Part shown: in pieces, positions 57,521 to 64,000 of the stretch
Layout: every line of letters starts with the position of its first letter
Position numbering within the stretch: the first letter of the stretch is position 1
Translations under genes and position numbers: made by a program
Assembly: GCA_024734555.1 (NCBI GenBank)
Contig: JANPWX010000153.1
Span: 944,606 to 1,008,605 of the forward strand
Reading direction: 5' to 3'
Length of the DNA stretch: 64,000 nucleotides
From: Trochalopteron elliotii
Taxonomy: Eukaryota > Chordata > Aves > Passeriformes > Leiothrichidae
The notes under the pieces: model-generated
Seen by the model: the letters and a program-made list of their open reading frames with translations, nothing else
The model's database searches: none
Told to the model about the DNA's origin: nothing

Positions 57521-59947
57521 CATGGAGCACTCTTAGATAAAAAAAGTATTTTATGATTTATTTTATACTATAAATGGAAAAAACCCACTAAGATCACACC
57601 TGGACAAAATCACACTGGCAGATTTTAAGACTGTTTCAAGCCAACATATTACAAAACCAAAACCAACCCAAAAATTCCCAAAGGCGGACACTCTTTAACA
57701 CTGGAAAAGGATTTCCCATGCCATGGGGTGCATGCAGGTACAGGCCAGAATCTTTGCTGTGAAATTCCACAGTATTCATCTTTCAGACAATGTGCAGTGA
57801 CATTATCCTAATCCCCACCATCAGCAGCAGTATCCAGCAGCAAGATCCCAAATTATTGTTATTTTTTTGTTGTTTTCACTCTACATCAGCTCATTTGATG
57901 GGAAGATGCTCAAAGCAGCACCTGAACCATTTCCCAAAGCCTGAATCCCACAGGCTGGGAACAAACCCAGGAGTTTATTCATCCCATTCTACAGACAGGG
58001 AAAAGGGAAGGCAACAATTTGCCCAGGGCCACAAAAAACTTCAGTGACAGAGCCCAGAGCAGAGCCCAGCTCTCCCAACACCAGGACCTTTTAGGTACCT
58101 GAGTTGTGTATTTTGGGCTGGGCGAGGCCAACTGCAAATTTACAAGAGGAATTTCCATCCTTCAGACAATGATTAATTGCTTCCCTTCCAGACACTGTAT
58201 TAGGACTATTAATTATTTGGATTATTAATGGGTCTATGCTAAAATGGGTCAGCACACTGTGCTTCAACTGGAAGCACTTTGGGACTGCCAAGAGCTGACA
58301 AATCCCTCCAGACCCCGGGATTCTCCCACTTCCAACCACTGAGTGCAAGTGCTCCCATTTGTATTTCTAAGTCCCATTTTAGGCAGGGAATAAACCCCAG
58401 GCCCTTTTTTATTTATACATAGAGTTGGGAGTTGTAAAACATGTCCTGTGTCAAAGTCTGCTTGGAGTCTTTGCTGTTTAAAAGCTCCAGAGCAAGAGCT
58501 GGAAATGGCATTAAATAGAAACTGGGGTGATTTGGATAAGACACTCCTTTAGCTTCATGTTTAATTGTTTTTTAGCTTCATCTCTATTCTCAAATTTAAT
58601 TTTGAAGAGACATGGACAGACAAGAGAACTGATCATAAACCCCACCAACTACAGCAGGAACAGGAGCAAACTTCTGCCAGGTGAGCAGTACCAAACCACC
58701 CACGTGATTTTACAGCCACTTGAATTGTTGAGGTCTTTCATGGTATTATTTACATCTGATGATTTTCCTCCTCCACTGATCAAACTAATCAGGGGTATTT
58801 TCAGTGACAAGAGCTGTTCATTCTGTTTTCCTGTATTGCCCTGGGCTCAGAGCAGGAGCTGAGCTGCACCATGATCTTTGTGGGATCTTTGTAAAAACAC
58901 ACTCTGAGGAGACTCAGATCCTCAAAAACTGCCACGTGACACCTACTACAACACAGCTGAGAGCTGAATCTGAAGGAAATAATACCCAATGAGAAAATAA
59001 AATACATTTAACGATTTTGAAGGGAAAGCCAGAAAGAGGTAGGGAAGGAATCTATATTTTTCTTCTGAGATAAAACAAAGTTGCTCACTTACTTGGGTTG
59101 GTTGTTCTGCCCAAGTTCCAGAAAGACAACTTTGTTTAGAACCACTCAAAACTCAGGATTTCTGCTGTCCCACATTTACACCAATGTGTGAACACATTGC
59201 AGAGGCAGTGGAATGAGAGCTGAGCTGTGCTCTGTTCACAGCTCCTCCCAATTACTAAATAAACTCTTTGTAATCAAGGCAAGCATCCTGTTGGTCCTTA
59301 GGTGTTGCATTTAATTTTATTTGATGCCTTTTGTCTCTAGCCAGGTAATAACTCCCCTCTGAAGGTGCACAGGAGTTTCCAGCACATCCCTGTAAATCAG
59401 CAGCCCTTCAGAAGGCTTAAAAAAACTGCTGCCTTGGTCAAATATTGCATTTCTGGATTACAGGGGTGCCTGAGGGGAGGAAGAGAGAGAAGGGACTTCT
59501 GAGGCTGCATGGAAAGCCCAGACAGCAAACAGATTATTTTGTTCTTTGAGGGATGTGACTGTGAGACAGGGCTTATCAACAGAATTCCCAGTTCTCATGT
59601 GAAATATCTTGATAAGTCTTGAAGTACAATCTTGCCATAAGCAGCTTTTCCTCTGGCAGCCAAAGTGAGCAGCAGTGATTGAGCAGTCAGGTAATCCTGC
59701 CCTGAGCTCCTGGGACAGGGCTGGCTGCACACACAGCCTGCAGAGCCTCCCTCCTGCTCTCACACACCTGTGATACCCTAAAAAGGGGGAAATTATCTCC
59801 TCTTCGGGGTTTTTTTGGTGTTGTTTGAATGCTCAGAGAGCAAAAAAGAGCATTGCATTTATCTAGGTTAGAGAACAAGAGACCTTGAGAGAAATGTCTC
59901 TGTAGGCTGGAGATTTTAGCCAATATTAGGCTGTCACTTAAAAAAAT

Positions 59948-60290
59948 CATGGAATGGTTTGGGATGGAAGGGACCTTTAAATTCATCCAGTTCCATGGGC
60001 AGGCACACCTTCAAATATCCCAGGGTGCTCCAAGCCCTGTCCAACCTGGCCTTGGGCACTGCCAGGAATCCAGGGGCAGCTTCTCTGGGAATTCCATCCC
60101 CACCCTCCCAGGGAACAATTCCTGCCCAATATCCCACCCAGCCCTGCCCTCTGGCAGTGGGAAGCCATTCCCTGTGTCCTGCCCCTCCATGCCTTGTCCC
60201 CAGTCCCTCTCCAACTCTCCTGGAGCCCCTTTAGGCTCTGGAAGAGGCTCTGAGCTCTCCTGGAATCTTCCCTTCTCCAACCAAACACCC
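59948..60290 (-). mobile_element. CR1 LINE 3' fragment
   Basis: Antisense CR1: CATGGAATGGTTTGGGATGG, GCCTTGGGCACTGCCAGGAA, CCACCCTCCCAGGGAACAAT and CTGGAGCCCCTTTAGGCTCT. It is closely related to 28213-28620 but lacks the CCCAT expansion. It ends about 110 bp from the next exon. Confidence 0.9.
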
Positions 60291-60399
60291 CCAGCTGTTT
60301 CCAGCTGTGACATCTGGGAACACTGACCCCCCCCCCCAAAAAAAAAAAAAAACCCGTGATGCTTTAGGGACAATCCCTGGCTGGGAATTCCTCACTCAC

Positions 60400-60545
60400 C
60401 CATCAGATCCAGGCCGGGAGGGAGTGCTGTCTGAGGAGAGGGAGGACACAGAGGCCACGGACAGGGGCCGGGACGACGAGGGCATGGTGAAGGAGCGCAC
60501 CATGGAGCGCGGCCGGCTGCCCCGCCGCTCGTCCAGGCTGGAGAG
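60400..60545 (-). CDS. DOCK1: DOCK1 coding exon (Ser-rich tail)
   Basis: 146 bp, phase 0 in and phase 2 out, encoding 48 residues plus two bases of a Gly codon. It begins LSSLDERRGSRPRSMVRSFT and continues MPSSSRPLSVASVSSLSSDS, then TPSRPGSD. This is the hallmark of the DOCK1 tail just after DHR-2 and is almost identical to human as I recall it. The Arg/Ser-rich, disordered character suggests a phospho-regulated linker. The acceptor is ATTTTTTGTGTGCAG and the donor GATGG|GTGAGT. The exon is GC-rich compared with its surroundings. Confidence 0.97.
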
Positions 60546-62609
60546 CTGCACACAAAAAATGCCACGTCTTACTGCTTCAATCCGCCCCCCCAAAAAAAAA
60601 ATAATCAGACAGCCACGTGCCAAAGGGAACGTGGAAAGGCTCTGCGGATTTTCTTACAGGTGGAGTTTGGTGTTGTTGATAAATTAGTAACAATCAGTAC
60701 CTGTGTTAGCGACAAAGAAATAAGTTGTAGAGGAAATCCACCTAAAGGACTAGAAAGAAATATTTAGGGCCTCACAGGCTGTGTGAGGACCTCACACAGA
60801 TGTGTGATTTTAACTCCAAGAATTCCTTTGTTCCAGTGGTACTTCCATGCTTTTTTACATCCTGCCTTTAAAAAACCATCCTTTTCACATACAATTTTTT
60901 AATCCATCTCTGCTGTTGTTGTGACTGCCCTGTCAATATATATTCCAATGAACATAAAAACCCAAGAAACCCCAAGGAAAAACCCACCAAGAGAAACTTT
61001 ATGTGGAAAATATCAGGAGAGCCAATTTTACAGAGTGACACCAGGTTAAGAAGAAAATATATGGAAGTTTTGGTTTTGTTTCAGACAATTTCAGAGTTCT
61101 GAATATTTCTCCAAGCTTTGTTAGTCATTAATAACTGATATATGCATAAAATAATTGAACTCTTGCAGTCAACAAATAAGAATCTCATGCTGTTTAATTA
61201 CAGGTATATTTTCCACCCTGTCAACTACTGGTAAATTGGCCTTGTACAAGGAAGACAGAAGCGATAAAACTCCATCAATCCTGAAAATTCTTACTGGTGG
61301 GTAGAGTGAAATTACAGAGATAACACCACTTTCCAGTCATCTCCTTGATGATGTTAATGGATATTACTGAAGTGACTGACATGCAGGTATCATTAATGTT
61401 AATTACTTCTGTTCTCCCTGGGAATAAATTACTGTTTGAACTTTTTCTTGAATATATAAATTCGTAAGATGGGATCTGAAGGACCACAAACAGAACATCA
61501 GTTAAAGGATACCATAAAGGCTGGAATGTTCTCTGTAAGATCTCAAGTGTCTCCATTACAAAAAGATGTCATTGCTATAGACAGAATCCCAGAATTATTT
61601 TGGATGGAAAAGTCTTGAGACTGAGTCCAAGCTGTGCCCAGTCCTCACCTTGTCCCCAGCCCAGGGCACAAATGCCACATCCACTCTATCCTTTGACACC
61701 CACAGAGATGGGGACTCCAAACCTCCCTGGGCAGACCCTTCCAGTGTTCAACAACCTTTTCCATGGAGAAATTACTGCTGGTATCCACCCTGAGCCTCCC
61801 CTGGCCCAGCCTGAGGCCGTTCCCTCTCCTCCTCTGTTCCCTGGGAGCAGAGCCTGACCCCCCCCCGACTGTCCCCTCCTGTCAGGGACTTGTGCAGAGC
61901 CACAAGGCCCTCCCTGTGCCTCCTTTTCTCCAGGGAAAATATGATCTCATAATAGCACCCAATCCATGTATTTTTGACTGAATTCTCAATTCTATCCTGA
62001 ATTAAAAAGCCGTTTGCTTTCTTTGTTCTGACCTTCGCACTCAACACTCAAAAGCAGAACAAACCTCCACTGGAAACACCATGAAATTCTTGGCTTTCCC
62101 TTAAGGATGAAACAGCAACTGAGATTAAGTGGCTGGAATGAAAAAAGCACAAATTTCAGTCCTAAACTCCTGAAGTAGGAGCTATGGTTTTCTTGCCTGC
62201 CTATATTCAGTGCAGGTACAACCACACACTACCACAGAGCACCACAGCCCTCCCTTCCCTAAAGGAATTCCACCTAGGGAAAGGTGACATTCAGCTCTGG
62301 AAGAATCCTGTTAAGTGCCCATTTTTAAATTCATTTTTGTAACCCAAATCCTTCAGAATTGAAGAATTATCTTGACTTTCAAGGAACAGACTCGGGCAGT
62401 TTAGAAATTGCTCCCATGCTCGGAAATGAAAGCACCGAGGTTTCCTCAACATCTCTCATCTGCTCAGGATTCCTTAATTTGATGATCACTGGAACAACCA
62501 TCTACATTGCTTTTTGTAACCAATGGAATCATCACGTGGGAATGCAGAGTTGCTGTAATTTAAGGGCATTCCAGATATTGTGGAAAGGAGAAATTGAGAG
62601 GAAACTTAC
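60546..62609 (-). other. DOCK1: DOCK1 intron
   Basis: A 2.1 kb phase-0 intron (donor ATC|GTAAGT at 62609-62604) containing one CR1 fragment. The rest is AT-rich and unremarkable. Confidence 0.8.
61585..61935 (-). mobile_element. CR1 LINE 3' fragment
   Basis: Antisense CR1 of the subfamily seen at 9484-9705: AAATGCCACATCCACTCTAT, CCAGTGTTCAACAACCTTTT, GAGCCTCCCCTGGCCCAGCC and CTTCTCCAG-like ends. A run of ten C lies at 61858-61867. Confidence 0.85.
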
Positions 62610-62747
62610 GATGGCGCGGACCCCGTACTGCTTCTCCACCTTGTCCTTGAGCTGCCTGAAGCACGCCTCCATCCTCTCATGGAATGGCCTCAGGGCCTCT
62701 GTCACCTTCTCCCCATGGATCCGGATGCCTTCGGCCAGGAATGGGAT
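62610..62747 (-). CDS. DOCK1: DOCK1 coding exon (end of DHR-2 domain)
   Basis: 138 bp, phase 0 at both ends, encoding 46 residues: [46 protein letters not shown]. This is the last part of the DHR-2 region, the domain that loads GTP on Rac together with the partner ELMO. The [10 protein letters not shown] and [11 protein letters not shown] words are conserved across the DOCK-A family (DOCK1, 2, 5). The exons that follow decide for DOCK1. The acceptor is AATTTTGCTTTCCAG and the donor ATC|GTAAGT. The upstream exons lie beyond the right edge of the window. Together the six exons give 292 residues of a protein of about 1,865 in human. Confidence 0.95.
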
Positions 62748-64000
62748 CTGGAAAGCAAAATTTGGCTGCTCCAGCCTGTCCAGCCCTTCCCCAGCGAAGG
62801 CACGGGGCAATGCTCCCACAGCAGGGAAATAATGCAGTGATAATAATAATTACTATGAATTAACCATAATAATATTAGTAATCAGAGCAATAGCAATAGT
62901 AATTATAACACTAATTATAATTATAACACTCATAATAATAACAATGATAAGCAGCAACAATAATAAAATATTAACAATGACAATAATTATTATGATGATC
63001 ACAGTGACCATCATTGTCCCTTGCATGTGATGTACAACAGGATCTAAACCTGTTCTCCAGGATTTCCCTTTTTTTTCCTGTTAAGCAAAGTCCTTTAAAT
63101 TGAATTCAGCCCTAATTCTGCCCAGAAATCCCATACTGGATTTATCCTTCCTGTGATATTCCATTCTCAAGGCCCCCCAGATTCTGTACTTTAAAACACC
63201 AAACTGATGAATGATGAGTCTCACACCAGGTTATTAATATCAAATCCTTCCCCAGTTCCATGAGGATAAAATCCTGAAGAAGAAAATAGTTTATGTTTTC
63301 TTTAATAAATGCTCTTTCTAAAGCTGCAAATGAGCTCCATCCTTGGACAGATATATATTACAGAGCACTATTTATTAATAAAACATACAGTTTTAGATGC
63401 TATACAGTTCTCCTTAGAAAAATTATTTTATTTTCTCTGGGAAGAAAACAGAAGAGGAAAAAAATTAAATTAATTCTCTTTTGTAACTGAAAATAATCAT
63501 TTATCTTCAAGGCTTCTGTCACAAAATATCCATGCCAGCACAGGATTATATAATTAAGTTCCTAGTGTGGAGGTGTAGCTGACCTTTGGAAATGTTTTAA
63601 GAGAGACATTTTCATTCCCACAGCTACCCAGACAAACCATTAGAGTTTTCTACCTCCAGCTCAGGAAAAATATTTCCTCTTCCAGGTCTGTTTCAGCCCA
63701 CACAGTGCTCTGATTCTAACTCAGATATTCTCTGCAGCAATCAAGCTAAGAGGCTTCTTCTTAATAATTCATAATTAAATCATAATACTGATTAAAAACA
63801 GATTTTTCTAATAAGACTGAACAGCAATCAGAAGGAGCAGCTTTATTAGTAAGGAGAATAATAAATACACAGATGAATTACAGATGAACAAACTCAAGAA
63901 ATCTTATCAAGATGATTCCCTGATATTTGGCACTGTTTAAATGGACAGAACTGCTCCTCCTAAAAGACTACAAAGAGAAGAATAATGACTTTTTTTTTAA
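62748..64000 (-). other. DOCK1: DOCK1 intron, continues past the window
   Basis: AT-rich intronic DNA. No further DOCK1 exon is seen before the right edge. Repeats are limited to the ATAATAAT-type array at 62829-63000. Confidence 0.7.
62829..63000. repeat. AT-rich (AATAAT)-like low-complexity array
   Basis: Imperfect TAATAATAAT, ATTATAACACTAATT and ACAATAATAA units over about 170 bp, starting some 80 bp upstream of the DOCK1 exon 62747-62610. Confidence 0.8.

Larger units (their letters stand above)
57092..60399 (-). other. DOCK1: DOCK1 intron
   Basis: A 3.3 kb phase-2 intron (donor GTGAGT at 60399-60394). Two antisense CR1 words blocks are listed separately, and a C-run/A-run lies near 60328-60352. 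Nothing else was recognised. Confidence 0.75.

Noticed and set aside
1..64000. FOXI2 as the next gene after NPS
   Set aside because: Expected from human gene order, but no forkhead-domain coding sequence is present; it would lie beyond the left edge.
1..64000. CRISPR arrays, bacterial operons, phage genes, tRNA or rRNA genes
   Set aside because: The tandem repeats here are micro- and minisatellites without unique spacers of constant size, and no cloverleaf or ribosomal sequence was recognised.

Overview
The window looks like a piece of a bird chromosome, most likely a songbird (passerine). The coding sequence present belongs to two vertebrate genes. The spacers are full of truncated CR1 LINE tails, the typical avian interspersed repeat, and there are several solo-LTR-like elements of the kind common in passerine genomes. 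I see no bacterial, phage or CRISPR features, and nearly all long open reading frames are chance or repeat-derived.

Two genes lie on the minus strand in the order DOCK1 then NPS, which from memory matches the human order and orientation (DOCK1-NPS-FOXI2). DOCK1 is represented by its last six coding exons, read from right to left: 62747-62610, 60545-60400, 57091-56893, 51464-51311, 45880-45735 and 36556-36461. They have canonical splice sites and matching phases, and together encode 292 residues ending in a stop. They cover the end of the Rac-exchange (DHR-2) domain, a Ser-rich and polybasic tail, and the proline-rich adaptor-binding C-terminus. The 3' UTR probably runs to about 33540 and is interrupted by a 1.8 kb dead CR1 LINE.

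NPS, the neuropeptide S precursor, was recovered from two small exons: 7311-7239 (signal peptide) and 5501-5322 (propeptide, KR cleavage site and the mature peptide). A short first exon carrying the start codon is predicted further right but could not be fixed. The two genes are separated by about 24 kb of repeat-rich intergenic DNA, which includes one assembly gap (22782-23109) inside an AT-rich array.

The most interesting points are these. (1) The NPS gene itself, with a peptide that differs from the chicken and human forms. (2) A solo LTR with a clean 6-bp target duplication, inserted antisense only 31 bp upstream of a DOCK1 exon. (3) A sense-oriented LTR-like element just upstream of another DOCK1 exon. 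(4) A ~185-bp inverted repeat pair, about 94% identical, with arms on either side of the last NPS exon. (5) A CR1 insertion splitting the likely DOCK1 3' UTR. I found no sign of a wholly new molecular system.
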